From DASCOT01 sp965197275 (lineage in GTDB: Bacteria; Acidobacteriota; UBA890; WLXD01), in contig CBDAMQ010000006.1 of assembly GCA_965197275.1 (NCBI GenBank), positions 1-64,000 of the forward strand: a stretch of 64,000 nucleotides of DNA, in the 5' to 3' direction. Positions 23,274-31,280 of this stretch are shown here, one piece after another. The notes below the pieces were generated by a model. That model searched no databases. It saw only the letters and a list, made by a program, of their open reading frames with translations, and had not been told where the DNA came from. The first letter of the stretch is position 1, and the number at the start of each line of letters is the position of its first letter. The position numbers were made by a program, and so were the translations under genes.

Positions 23274-23324
23274 GCAGTCACGGTCCCCGCTGTGTTAGGG
23301 GGTCGGCAACCAAGGAGCGGAACG

Positions 23325-23789
23325 ATGAAGCGAATCACATCCGTTGTCACGGCAGCGGGATTGGTGATGGTTGGCGCGGTCGGCGCGCTAACGGCCACAG
23401 CAATCGCGGGTGAGGATGTCGTTAGGCCGGCGGAGTTGACCGCCGCACAGATCGCCGGTGGCATCTTCGACCACCCCGATATCGTGTTGACTACGCGCGG
23501 CGATCGCACCACGCACGATTTCACCGCCCATTTGAGCAGCGACAAGAAGTTCATCAGCGGTATGTACCGCGCCACCGAAGGACATTGGACCTACGACGAC
23601 GAGCCGTACGGCGTCGATGAGTTCATGTACTTCACCGAGGGAAGCGTGACGCTGACCTCGGTGGACGGCACCGTACAGGTGATCGAGGCCGGCGAATCCG
23701 CGACGATTCCAAAGGAGTGGAAGGGCACCTGGGACACCCAGGGCTACAGCAAGCTCTACGTCATCTACTCGGCCGACGGAGTCGAATAG
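23325..23789 (+). CDS. Secreted cupin-domain protein
   Basis: 154 residues from MKRITSVVTAAGLVMVGAVG, with AAGGAG eight bases upstream. A signal peptide of ~28 aa is followed by a single small cupin: DEFMYFTEGSVTLTSVDG and VIEAGESATIPKEWKGTWDT. The family resembles DUF861-type cupins with 'EGxVxLxxxDGxxxxxxAGExxxIPxxxxGxW'. The histidines normally binding metal in cupin motif 1 are absent, so it may bind a small ligand rather than a catalytic metal. It follows the acylase by 51 bp and is probably in the same operon. Confidence 0.75.
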   Translation: MKRITSVVTAAGLVMVGAVGALTATAIAGEDVVRPAELTAAQIAGGIFDHPDIVLTTRGDRTTHDFTAHLSSDKKFISGMYRATEGHWTYDDEPYGVDEFMYFTEGSVTLTSVDGTVQVIEAGESATIPKEWKGTWDTQGYSKLYVIYSADGVE

Positions 23790-23825
23790 CGAAGCCGCAT
23801 CTAGGCGCCGAGCCGCTGACGAGCT

Positions 23826-24947
23826 TCAGCTCCCGGCGTCAGCCTTGGCTGCGTTCAGATAGATGTCGACCGTAGGATCAACGTAGGCGTCGCTGTCGAA
23901 GTCGCCGCGGTTCGATAGCAGGATGATTGTCAACCCGATCTCGGGATGGCGCGCGATATGAGTGCGGAACCCGACCCAGCTGCCGCCGTGGGAGATGCGC
24001 CGGTGGCCGCGATACTGGCCGATGACGAAGCCGAAGCCGTACCCCGTGTCGTCGCCGTTGTTGAGCTTGGCAGGAGTGAACGCCTCCTCGAGGGTGGCGG
24101 TGCTGACTAGCTGCTCTGTGTACAGGGCTTGGTCCCATTCATAGAGATCCTCGAGGGTGGAGAACATGCTGCCGGAGCCCACGATGCCGTTGAGCGCGTG
24201 TTCGTCGTTCTCCGCGTACCCGTCCCCAGCGGGATCGTAGCCGACGACGCGACGGGCGATATGGGGCCCGGTGTGATCGTGGATCAGGGAGTCGCTCATC
24301 CCGAGCGGCGCGAAGATACGCTCGCGCATGAAGTCGGCAAAAGCGATCCCGGATGCCGCCTCGACCAGCGGTGCGAGCATGTCGTAGCCCGGGTTGCTGT
24401 ACGAATATCGCTCGCCCGGCGGGAACACGGGCTCGCCTTCGCTCGCCAGCTGCGCCAACGCGTCGGCGTTAGACGGCATCCCGGACGAGGTGTCGATGTC
24501 GTCGTAGTACTCCGGTAGGCCGCCCTGATGGACCAGCAGATGCCGGATCGTTATGTCCTCGCCATAGCGGCCGAGTTGCGGCAGGTGGTGTGAGATCGGG
24601 TCGTCGTAGTGCAGGTCGCCGCTCTCGGCCAGCAGCATGATTGCCATGGCGGTGAACTGCTTCGAAAAGGAACCGAGTCGAAACGTCGAATCCGGACCAA
24701 TCGGGACTTGATGCTCGATCTCCGCGTAGCCATAACCGGCGCTGTGGACAACGACTCCGTCGTTGATGACCATCACCGCGACGCCGGGCTGAATGCCCTC
24801 GGTGAAGTGGGCGAACAGCTTGTCCACGTGCGCGACGAGGTCGCCGGCCGGAGTCTCGACCTCGGGTGCGGCGCGGCAAGTAACCAGCAGACACGACAGC
24901 AGAATCGCAGTCCGCGGTGCAATGCGCCGGCTGGTCGCTCTACCCAT
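23826..24947 (-). CDS. Serine hydrolase, class C beta-lactamase/penicillin-binding-protein family, lipoprotein
   Basis: 373 residues from MGRATSRRIAPRTAILLSCL. A lipobox LLVTC (Cys24) predicts lipid anchoring. Catalytic motifs are all visible: SxxK in GSFSKQFTA (Ser93, Lys96), YxN in RYSYSNPGYD, and HGG in RRISHGGSWVGF. The family includes beta-lactamases, D-aminopeptidases and esterases; none can be singled out. Its ATG overlaps the stop of the lysine 2,3-aminomutase gene (ATGGGTAG), so it is co-transcribed with it. That raises the possibility that it frees a lysine- or amide-containing substrate for the pathway; this is speculation. Confidence 0.85.
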   Translation of the reverse strand: MGRATSRRIAPRTAILLSCLLVTCRAAPEVETPAGDLVAHVDKLFAHFTEGIQPGVAVMVINDGVVVHSAGYGYAEIEHQVPIGPDSTFRLGSFSKQFTAMAIMLLAESGDLHYDDPISHHLPQLGRYGEDITIRHLLVHQGGLPEYYDDIDTSSGMPSNADALAQLASEGEPVFPPGERYSYSNPGYDMLAPLVEAASGIAFADFMRERIFAPLGMSDSLIHDHTGPHIARRVVGYDPAGDGYAENDEHALNGIVGSGSMFSTLEDLYEWDQALYTEQLVSTATLEEAFTPAKLNNGDDTGYGFGFVIGQYRGHRRISHGGSWVGFRTHIARHPEIGLTIILLSNRGDFDSDAYVDPTVDIYLNAAKADAGS

Positions 24948-26340
24948 GCCGTCCACTGTTGGCACCAGCAGCTTCGATGGCGGCGTGAACCATGCGGTCC
25001 TGTTCGGCCGGATCGGACCAGCGTCGCTGGCTATCGGTCGGCAGGGAGGCGATCGGATCGAAGTAGAGGAAGGTGCCTTCCTTCACCGACGGCGCGGTGT
25101 AGACGCTGATCCCGGTCACCGGGTCGTAGTGCTCGTAGGAGTGGATGTCGCGCTTGCCACCGCCTCCCGGCGCGTCGACGACCACGGTAGGCGTGTTGAA
25201 TCCGGCCGTTACGCCGCGGACGTTCTTCTCGACCGCGATGCCGGTGGCGACGCTGGTGCGCAGATCCTCGACGCCCTTCACGAGGTCGTGCATGTAGACG
25301 TAGTACGGATGCACGTTGATGTAGCTGAGCCGTTTGACCAGCCGCTGCATGGTGACGACCTTGTCGTTCACGCCTCGCTGCATGACGCTCTGGTTGCGCG
25401 ACGTGATGCCACGCTTGAACAGCACGTTCATGGCATCGTGCGTAATGCCGGTGATCTCGCGGCCGGTGTTGAAATGCGTGTGCAACACCACTTCCTTACC
25501 TAGCTGGCGACCGCGTTCATGTACTGCGGTGAGCGCGTCGACCCACTCATGGTCGGTCAGCAGCTTCTGCGGTATGACCGCCGGCCCCTTGGTGGCGAAT
25601 CTCATGCGGCGAATGTGGTCGATCTCGAGGAGCGCCATGCCGATGGTTCGTATCTGCTCGGCCCGTAGGTTGTACGCATCGCCGCCGGAAATGACGACGT
25701 CCTCGAGCTCCGGGCGCGAGCGCACGTACTCGAACATGCGCTCCCAGCGCTCGGCATTAACCTTGAGCTGAACCTTCTCGACCTCTTCGGTGTCGATTCC
25801 GACAGCGTAGCTTCGGGTGCAGAACCGACAGTACACCGGGCAGGTGTCGAGGGCGAGAAACAGGGCCTTGTCGGGATATCTGTGCGTCAGACCGGGTACC
25901 GGAGCGTCGGCCTGCTCGTGCAGCGAATCGAGCTCCAGTTTGGGATGGTCGGGCAATAGTCGCGAGCCGACCGGGATGAATTGGATGCGCAGCGGGTCTT
26001 CATAGGGATCCTCCCAGTCGATCAGGCTGAGCAGATAGGGCGAGACCCGCACGCTCATCGGCGAGTGCTCGAAACCGCGGCGCACGTCCTCGATGAAGGC
26101 GTCGTTCACCAGGCCGCTGATCGCGGCAAGGAGCTTCTTCGGTGTGGTGATCGAGTTCTTTGATTGCCACCGATGGTCGAGGAACACTGCTTCCGAGACG
26201 TCGCCATAGGCAGGGATCCGGTGCCAGAAATCGCCACGCAGGAGATCGCGATGACCCAACGATTGCGGATCGACCGGGTCTTTGATTTGCGGCGCGCTGA
26301 CGTCCCGGTCGACGGTCTCGAGACTGCTGGACATGCTCAT
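24940..26340 (-). CDS. kamA: L-lysine 2,3-aminomutase (radical SAM, PLP)
   Basis: 466 residues from MSMSSSLETVDRD; a far longer open frame extends upstream but runs antisense to the aldehyde dehydrogenase gene and is not used. The 4Fe-4S cluster motif CPVYCRFC (Cys167, 171, 174), the SAM-binding VVISGGDAYNL and the PLP-lysine motif VVVDAPGGGGK are intact. Aspartates in YMHDLVKG and VVVDAPGG match the two residues of clostridial LAM that bind the substrate's epsilon-ammonium. This argues for lysine rather than glutamate. It converts L-lysine to L-beta-lysine. It is transcribed divergently from the catabolic operon at 26677 and overlaps the serine hydrolase. Confidence 0.9.
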   Translation of the reverse strand: MSMSSSLETVDRDVSAPQIKDPVDPQSLGHRDLLRGDFWHRIPAYGDVSEAVFLDHRWQSKNSITTPKKLLAAISGLVNDAFIEDVRRGFEHSPMSVRVSPYLLSLIDWEDPYEDPLRIQFIPVGSRLLPDHPKLELDSLHEQADAPVPGLTHRYPDKALFLALDTCPVYCRFCTRSYAVGIDTEEVEKVQLKVNAERWERMFEYVRSRPELEDVVISGGDAYNLRAEQIRTIGMALLEIDHIRRMRFATKGPAVIPQKLLTDHEWVDALTAVHERGRQLGKEVVLHTHFNTGREITGITHDAMNVLFKRGITSRNQSVMQRGVNDKVVTMQRLVKRLSYINVHPYYVYMHDLVKGVEDLRTSVATGIAVEKNVRGVTAGFNTPTVVVDAPGGGGKRDIHSYEHYDPVTGISVYTAPSVKEGTFLYFDPIASLPTDSQRRWSDPAEQDRMVHAAIEAAGANSGRHG

Positions 26341-26676
26341 GATCCTTGCTTCATCAGGGTTGACGGGGCCAACTTGCGCGCCCTGCCGGCGCGCGGTCGC
26401 GTCATCGACGGGAGACGTCTGGCTGATGAAGAACGTTGAGGTTGAACCACATTCTGGATCACGGAAGGTCTGCAGCCGAGTACGAGATCGGCCGCGAGCT
26501 GTCGGTGTCCATCCGGGGCTCACCGACGGCTCATCTTCGCATCGCACCAGGCGCACCGGCAACTGCGGTGCGGTTCTCCGTCTCGGCCAGGTCGTTTTGC
26601 GGCGGCCTGGCTGCGGGAATACGATGTCGCCTGACTTGCTCCCGTGATCCAGCGATCTACCCGAGAGGGGACACCG
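26341..26676. promoter_or_regulatory. Divergent control region of the lysine/beta-lysine gene cluster
   Basis: 336 bp between kamA and the aldehyde dehydrogenase gene, with no credible frame of its own, so it should hold both promoters. A 9-bp inverted repeat, CTTCATCAG at 26349-26357 and CTGATGAAG at 26423-26431, is a candidate operator because it lies close to the kamA start with a spacing of about seven helical turns. No regulator gene is adjacent. I cannot assign -35/-10 boxes with confidence. Confidence 0.4.
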
Positions 26677-28236
26677 ATGGCCGAAGGTTTCCGCGTCACC
26701 TACGCGACGCTCGCCGCAGACCCGAACATGCACGCCGACTACGATCGCGGCATCGAGGAGGCCCGCGCCTGGCTGGGGCAACGGCACGCGTTCTACGTCA
26801 ACGGAGAGGCCCGCGAGCGCGACGGCTGGCACACCGAGGTGTCTCCGATCGACGACCAGGTGATCATCGGCGAGTTCGCCAGGGCGACTCCCCAGGACGT
26901 GCTCGACGCCGTCGCTGCAGCCAAGGACTACGCGCCGGCGTGGGACGCCCTCGGGTATGAGAAGCGCGCCGAGATCCTCGACCGGGCCGCCGGGATCATC
27001 GAAGAGCGGCGATACATGATGTCGGCGCTCATGGCGATGGAGGTCGGGAAGAACCGTCTGGAAGCAGTTGGTGACGTGCAGGAGTCGGCCGACCTGATCC
27101 GCTGGAACACACACGCGATGATCGAGGCGAAGGGATTCCGGGTACCGATGCAGCCGCTCGGCGAGGCCGGTGACTACTACGACATCATGCGCCCCTATGG
27201 TGTGTGGGGGGTCATCAGCCCGTTCAACTTCCCGATGGCGTTGGCGGCGGGCCCGTCGTCGGCGGCGCTGGCGGCCGGCAACACGGTAGTGTTCAAGCCC
27301 GCGTCGCAGGGCGCTGCCATCGGGCACATGGTGTACGAGGCCTACCGGGATGCCGGCATGCCGCCGGGCGCGTTCCACCTGCTGTCCGGATCGGGCGAGG
27401 TCGTCGGCGACGGCATCGCGACGCACCCCGACGTCCAGGGCCTGACCTTCACGGGCTCCTACGACGTCGGCATGAAGGTCTACCGCGAGTTCGCCAGGGA
27501 CTATCCGAAACCGGTGATCTGCGAGATGGGCGGCAAGAACCCGACGATCGTCACCAAGAACGCCGACCTGGACAAGGCGACCGACGGCGTGTGGCGTAGC
27601 GCCTTCGGCCTCCAGGGGCAGAAATGCTCCGCCAACTCTCGGGTGTACGTGGAGCGCGAGCTGTACGACGACTTCGTCACTCAGCTGAAGGAGAAAACCG
27701 AGGCACTGGTGGTCGGCAACCCGCTGCAGCAGGGGGTCTTCCTCGGTCCGGTAATCAACCAGGCGGCGGTAGACACTTTCACACAAGCAGCTGAAGAGGC
27801 CAGGCGAGCGGGCGAGTTGATTACCGGCGGCGAGGTGATCAAGGATGGTGACTTGGCGCGTGGCAACTTCGTTCAGCCGACGGTGGTGCATGTGCCGCGC
27901 GACTCGTGGCTGTGGAAGCGCGAGCTGTTCGTACCGTTCGTGGCCGTCGATGCGGTGGACTCGCTCGACGAGGCGTTGGAGCTGGCCAACGACACCGAGT
28001 ACGGCCTCACGGCAGGTCTCTTCAGCGAAGATCAGGCCGAGATCGATCGGTTTTGCAACGAGATCGAGGCCGGCGTCATCTACATCAACCGTTCCTCAGG
28101 AGCGACCACCGGCGCCTGGCCTGGCGCCCAGCCGTTCGGCGGCTGGAAGGGCTCGGGCACCATGGGTAAGGCGGCTGGAGGTCCCTACTACGTCCTTCAA
28201 TACATGCGCGAGCAATCGCGGACCGTGATCGGATGA
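26677..28236 (+). CDS. Aldehyde dehydrogenase resembling 1-pyrroline-5-carboxylate dehydrogenase
   Basis: 519 residues from MAEGFRVTYATLAADPNMHA; AGGGG lies seven bases upstream. The NAD-binding and catalytic signatures are present: ISPFNFPMALAAGPSSAALA, FTGSYDVGMKVY, the general-base Glu in CEMGGKNPTIV and the catalytic Cys in FGLQGQKCSANSR. The end, QPFGGWKGSGTMGKAAGGPY, and the overall length match P5C dehydrogenases better than generic aldehyde dehydrogenases. I infer oxidation of 3-aminoadipate 6-semialdehyde, which like glutamate semialdehyde would cyclise to a pyrroline. It is the first gene of a five-gene operon; its stop overlaps the next start by four bases. Confidence 0.85.
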   Translation: MAEGFRVTYATLAADPNMHADYDRGIEEARAWLGQRHAFYVNGEARERDGWHTEVSPIDDQVIIGEFARATPQDVLDAVAAAKDYAPAWDALGYEKRAEILDRAAGIIEERRYMMSALMAMEVGKNRLEAVGDVQESADLIRWNTHAMIEAKGFRVPMQPLGEAGDYYDIMRPYGVWGVISPFNFPMALAAGPSSAALAAGNTVVFKPASQGAAIGHMVYEAYRDAGMPPGAFHLLSGSGEVVGDGIATHPDVQGLTFTGSYDVGMKVYREFARDYPKPVICEMGGKNPTIVTKNADLDKATDGVWRSAFGLQGQKCSANSRVYVERELYDDFVTQLKEKTEALVVGNPLQQGVFLGPVINQAAVDTFTQAAEEARRAGELITGGEVIKDGDLARGNFVQPTVVHVPRDSWLWKRELFVPFVAVDAVDSLDEALELANDTEYGLTAGLFSEDQAEIDRFCNEIEAGVIYINRSSGATTGAWPGAQPFGGWKGSGTMGKAAGGPYYVLQYMREQSRTVIG

Positions 28237-29573
28237 GCAGCACCGAGCTTTCTATCGCCGACCTGGCTGCGGCCTCGGCACCGCATATTGTCGTCGAGCC
28301 CCCGGGCCCGAGGGCGCAGGCGATCGTCGAAAGGGATCGGCGCGTGACGTCGCCATCGTTGCCACGTGCCTATCCGTTCGCGCCGCGCCGCGGTAGCGGC
28401 GCGGTGATCGAGGACGTCGACGGTAATCTGTTCCTCGACCTCAACGCCGGCATCGCCGTCAATGCCACCGGTCACTCGCACCCGGCCGTGGTTGAGGCGA
28501 TTCAGATGCAGGCAGCCGAATTGCTGCACTACTCGGCGTCGGATTTCTTCCTGCCGGTGTACTCCGAGGTATGTCAGCGGCTTGACGAGATCTCGCCGTT
28601 CTCTGGACCAGCGCGCGCGTTTCTCACCAACTCGGGCACCGAGGCCGTCGAGGCAGCGCTGAAGCTGGCCCGGTACGTCACCGGACGGCAGAACGTGATC
28701 GCCTTTTACGGCGCGTTTCACGGACGCTCCTACGGCGGCGTGTCGTTGACCGCATCGAAGGCGAAGTACCACCGAGGCTTCGGGCCGCTGCTTCCCGGCG
28801 TGTACCACGCACCGTACGGCGACGGTTACGGGTGGGGCCTCGATCTGGCGGATGTCGAAGGCGGGTTGGCGAGCATCAACTACATCGAGAAGGTGCTCTT
28901 CAAGCACGTCCTGGCCGCCGACGAAGTAGCGGCGATCTTCGTCGAGCCAGTGCAGGGCGAGGGTGGGTACATCGTCCCGCCCCGGGAGTTCTTCACCGAG
29001 TTGCGACGCTTGTGCGACGAGCACGGCATTCTCTTGGTGGTCGACGAGGTGCAGTCGGGCATGGGCCGTACAGGCAAGACCTGGGCCGTGGAGCATTTCG
29101 GCGTCGAGCCCGACGTGCTCCTTGCCGGCAAGGGCATCGCCAGCGGCATGCCCCTGGGCGCGATGATCGCGCGCGGTGAGCTAATGACCTGGGAGGTCGG
29201 CTCGCATGGCTCGACCTACGGTGGCTCACCGACACCCTGCGCGGCGGCGCTCGCCACCATCGATCTGATCGAGAACGGTCTCAAGCAGAATGCCGCCGAG
29301 GTCGGCACATACCTCATGGACGGTCTGCGCGAGCTGCAGGCGAAACGGGCGATGATCCGTGAAGTGCGGGGCTTTGGTCTCATGATCGGCGTCGAGCTCC
29401 CGAACCACGAGGTGATGGCACGGATAGAGCAGGAGGCGTTCAAGCGCGGCCTGCTGATGCTCGGCTGCGGTGACAACGTGATTCGCATCGCCCCGCCGCT
29501 GGTGTTCACCCGCGAACAGGTCGACCGGGGGCTCGAGGTGTTCGACGAGGTTCTCGCCACCGTCGACGGATAG
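28233..29573 (+). CDS. Class III aminotransferase, ornithine/4-aminobutyrate type
   Basis: 446 residues. Fold-type I omega-aminotransferase blocks: FLDLNAGIAVNATGHSHPAV, LTNSGTEAVEAALKLAR, FYGAFHGRSYGG, FVEPVQGEGGYIVP, VVDEVQSGMGRTGKTWA. The PLP lysine lies in LLAGKGIASGMPLGAM. Such enzymes transfer the distal amino group of ornithine, lysine or GABA to 2-oxoglutarate. In this operon the natural substrate would be the 6-amino group of beta-lysine, giving 3-aminoadipate semialdehyde. It overlaps the dehydrogenase gene by four bases (ATGA) and sits 10 bp before the CoA-transferase genes. GABA transamination remains an alternative. Confidence 0.85.
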   Translation: MSSTELSIADLAAASAPHIVVEPPGPRAQAIVERDRRVTSPSLPRAYPFAPRRGSGAVIEDVDGNLFLDLNAGIAVNATGHSHPAVVEAIQMQAAELLHYSASDFFLPVYSEVCQRLDEISPFSGPARAFLTNSGTEAVEAALKLARYVTGRQNVIAFYGAFHGRSYGGVSLTASKAKYHRGFGPLLPGVYHAPYGDGYGWGLDLADVEGGLASINYIEKVLFKHVLAADEVAAIFVEPVQGEGGYIVPPREFFTELRRLCDEHGILLVVDEVQSGMGRTGKTWAVEHFGVEPDVLLAGKGIASGMPLGAMIARGELMTWEVGSHGSTYGGSPTPCAAALATIDLIENGLKQNAAEVGTYLMDGLRELQAKRAMIREVRGFGLMIGVELPNHEVMARIEQEAFKRGLLMLGCGDNVIRIAPPLVFTREQVDRGLEVFDEVLATVDG

Positions 29574-29583
29574 GAGCGTTGCG

Positions 29584-30501
29584 GTGAGCAAGGTCGTCAC
29601 GATGCAGGAGGCTGTGCGGCAGCTCGTGAGCGACGGCGACACCGTCGCAATCGAGGGCTTCACGCACCTGATCTGCTTTGCCGCCGGTCACGAGATCATC
29701 CGCCAGCGCAAGCGCGATCTGACGCTGGCGCGTATGACTCCTGACTTGATCTACGACCAGATGATCGGTGCCGGCGTCGCCACCAAGCTGATCTTTTCGT
29801 GGCTGGGAAACCCCGGCGTCGGTTCGCTGCACGCGGTCCGACGGCGCGTGGAAACCGGCTTCCCGGCCGCACTGGAGATCGAAGAGTACAGCCATTTCGG
29901 CATGGTCTGCCGGTATATGGCCGGCGCTTCGCGTCTGCCGTTCATGCCGCTGCGCTCGTATGAGGAGTCGGACATACCGTCGGTGAACGATCAGATCCGC
30001 TGGCTGGACGACCCTTTCGGCAGCGGCAGGATTGCTGTTGTGCCGCCGCTCAATGCCGATGTGGCCATCATCCACGCGCAGCGCGCCGACGCGGAGGGCA
30101 ACGCCCAGATCTGGGGGTTGCTCGGCTGTCAAAAGGAGGCCGCGTTCGGCGCCAAACGCGTCATCCTGGTGGTCGAGGAGCTCGTCAGCGAGGACGTCGT
30201 GCGCAAGGATCCGAATCGAACGATGCTCCCCGGCATCAAGGTCGACGCCGTAGTAGTGGAGCCGTTCGGCTGCCACCCGTCGTACGTGCAGGGGCACTAC
30301 GACCGCGACAACGACTTCTACGTCAAGTGGGACGCCATTGCGCGCCACCCCGACGACCTCGACGCCTGGCTCCGCGACTACGTCTACGACCTGTCGTGTC
30401 ACGCTGACTACGTGGACAAGTTCGGAACGGCCTACTGGGATCGGCTGAGGCCGACCGGGCCGGCGCTATCGGGTGAGGTGGACTATGGAGAGTACGCATG
30501 A
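29584..30501 (+). CDS. CoA-transferase subunit A (3-oxoadipate/glutaconate type, CatI-like)
   Basis: 305 residues; GTG start with GGAG upstream. Signatures of the CatI/GctA family: EGFTHLICFAAGHEIIRQ, LTLARMTPDLIYDQMIGAG, NPGVGSLHAVRRR and VAIIHAQRADAEGNAQIWG. Members transfer CoA from succinyl-CoA or acetyl-CoA to dicarboxylates such as 3-oxoadipate or glutaconate. As the product of the two aminotransferase steps here would be 3-oxoadipate, that substrate is favoured. It forms a heteromer with the next gene, with which it overlaps by four bases. No glutaconyl-CoA decarboxylase or aromatic ring-cleavage genes are in the window. Confidence 0.85.
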   Translation: MSKVVTMQEAVRQLVSDGDTVAIEGFTHLICFAAGHEIIRQRKRDLTLARMTPDLIYDQMIGAGVATKLIFSWLGNPGVGSLHAVRRRVETGFPAALEIEEYSHFGMVCRYMAGASRLPFMPLRSYEESDIPSVNDQIRWLDDPFGSGRIAVVPPLNADVAIIHAQRADAEGNAQIWGLLGCQKEAAFGAKRVILVVEELVSEDVVRKDPNRTMLPGIKVDAVVVEPFGCHPSYVQGHYDRDNDFYVKWDAIARHPDDLDAWLRDYVYDLSCHADYVDKFGTAYWDRLRPTGPALSGEVDYGEYA

Positions 30502-31280
30502 GCAGCGTCTCGCCAGACCTCGGGTTCACGCGCAAGGAAATGATGATCGTGCAGTCGGCGCGCGCGCTCGCCGGGGAGAAGATTTGCTTCGTCGGTGTGG
30601 GCATGCCGAACATCGCCGTGAACCTCGCCAAGCGCACCGGTTCGCCCGATATTCAGATGGTCTACGAGGCGGGCGTCTTCGGCGCTGCGCCGGCAAGGCT
30701 GCCGCTGTCGATCGGTGACCCGACGTTGGTTACCGGAGCGACGGCGGCCACCAGCATGTTCGAGCTCTTCGCCTATTACCTGCAAGCGGGTCTGATCGAC
30801 GTCGGGTTTCTGCAGGGGGCGCAGATCGACCGATACGGCAACCTCAATACGACCACCATCGGCGACTACGAGACCCCCAAGGTCCGGCTACCGGGATCCG
30901 GGGGCGCCTGCGAGATCGCCATCAACGCGCGCCGTATCTTCATCATCATGCCGCAGAAGCGGCGCTCGTTTGTCGAGCAGCTAAGCTTCCAGACTTCGCC
31001 CGGCCACAACCCGGACCCAGTGGCGGCGCGCGCCCGGGGTTGGCTCGGATCCGGGCCGCAGGTGGTGATCACCGATCTCGGCGAATACGGGTTCGCAGAG
31101 GGTACCGGTGAGATGACGCTGCGATCGTTGCACCCCGGAGTGTCGTTGGACGAAGTCCTCGAAAACACCGGATGGGAGATGAGGGTGGCTGACGATGTTG
31201 GCGACACTGCGGCTCCGACCGCCGAGGAGCTACGTCTCATTCGCGATGAGCTCGACCGCGACGGGCTGTACTCGCGATGA
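30498..31280 (+). CDS. CoA-transferase subunit B (3-oxoadipate/glutaconate type, CatJ-like)
   Basis: 260 residues. VYEAGVFGAAPARLPLSIGD contains the expected catalytic glutamate (E in VYEAG) and the conserved 'LPLSIGD' loop. VGVGMPNIAVNLAKRTGSP, VGFLQGAQIDRYGNLNTT and LPGSGGACEIA complete the CatJ/GctB pattern. The subunit carries the covalent glutamyl-CoA thioester during transfer. It overlaps subunit A upstream and the second aminotransferase downstream by four bases each, so synthesis of all three is coupled. Together A and B would produce 3-oxoadipyl-CoA; the thiolase that would split it to succinyl-CoA and acetyl-CoA is not in the window. Confidence 0.85.
   Translation: MSSVSPDLGFTRKEMMIVQSARALAGEKICFVGVGMPNIAVNLAKRTGSPDIQMVYEAGVFGAAPARLPLSIGDPTLVTGATAATSMFELFAYYLQAGLIDVGFLQGAQIDRYGNLNTTTIGDYETPKVRLPGSGGACEIAINARRIFIIMPQKRRSFVEQLSFQTSPGHNPDPVAARARGWLGSGPQVVITDLGEYGFAEGTGEMTLRSLHPGVSLDEVLENTGWEMRVADDVGDTAAPTAEELRLIRDELDRDGLYSR

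Noticed and set aside
24940..26340. KamA as EpmB or as AblA for the osmolyte acetyl-beta-lysine
   Set aside because: EpmB is shorter and lacks this C-terminal part; AblA works with an acetyltransferase (AblB), and none is next to it. The catabolic neighbours argue for degradation.
26341..27891. A 983-codon frame that extends kamA far upstream
   Set aside because: The extra 517 codons are the reverse complement of the aldehyde dehydrogenase gene, have no family resemblance, and the ATG at 26340 gives a normal-length KamA.
29584..31280. CoA-transferase as part of aromatic (beta-ketoadipate) or glutaconate fermentation pathways
   Set aside because: No ring-cleavage, muconate or glutaconyl-CoA genes in the window; operon context provides 3-oxoadipate by another route. 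It remains a fallback explanation.
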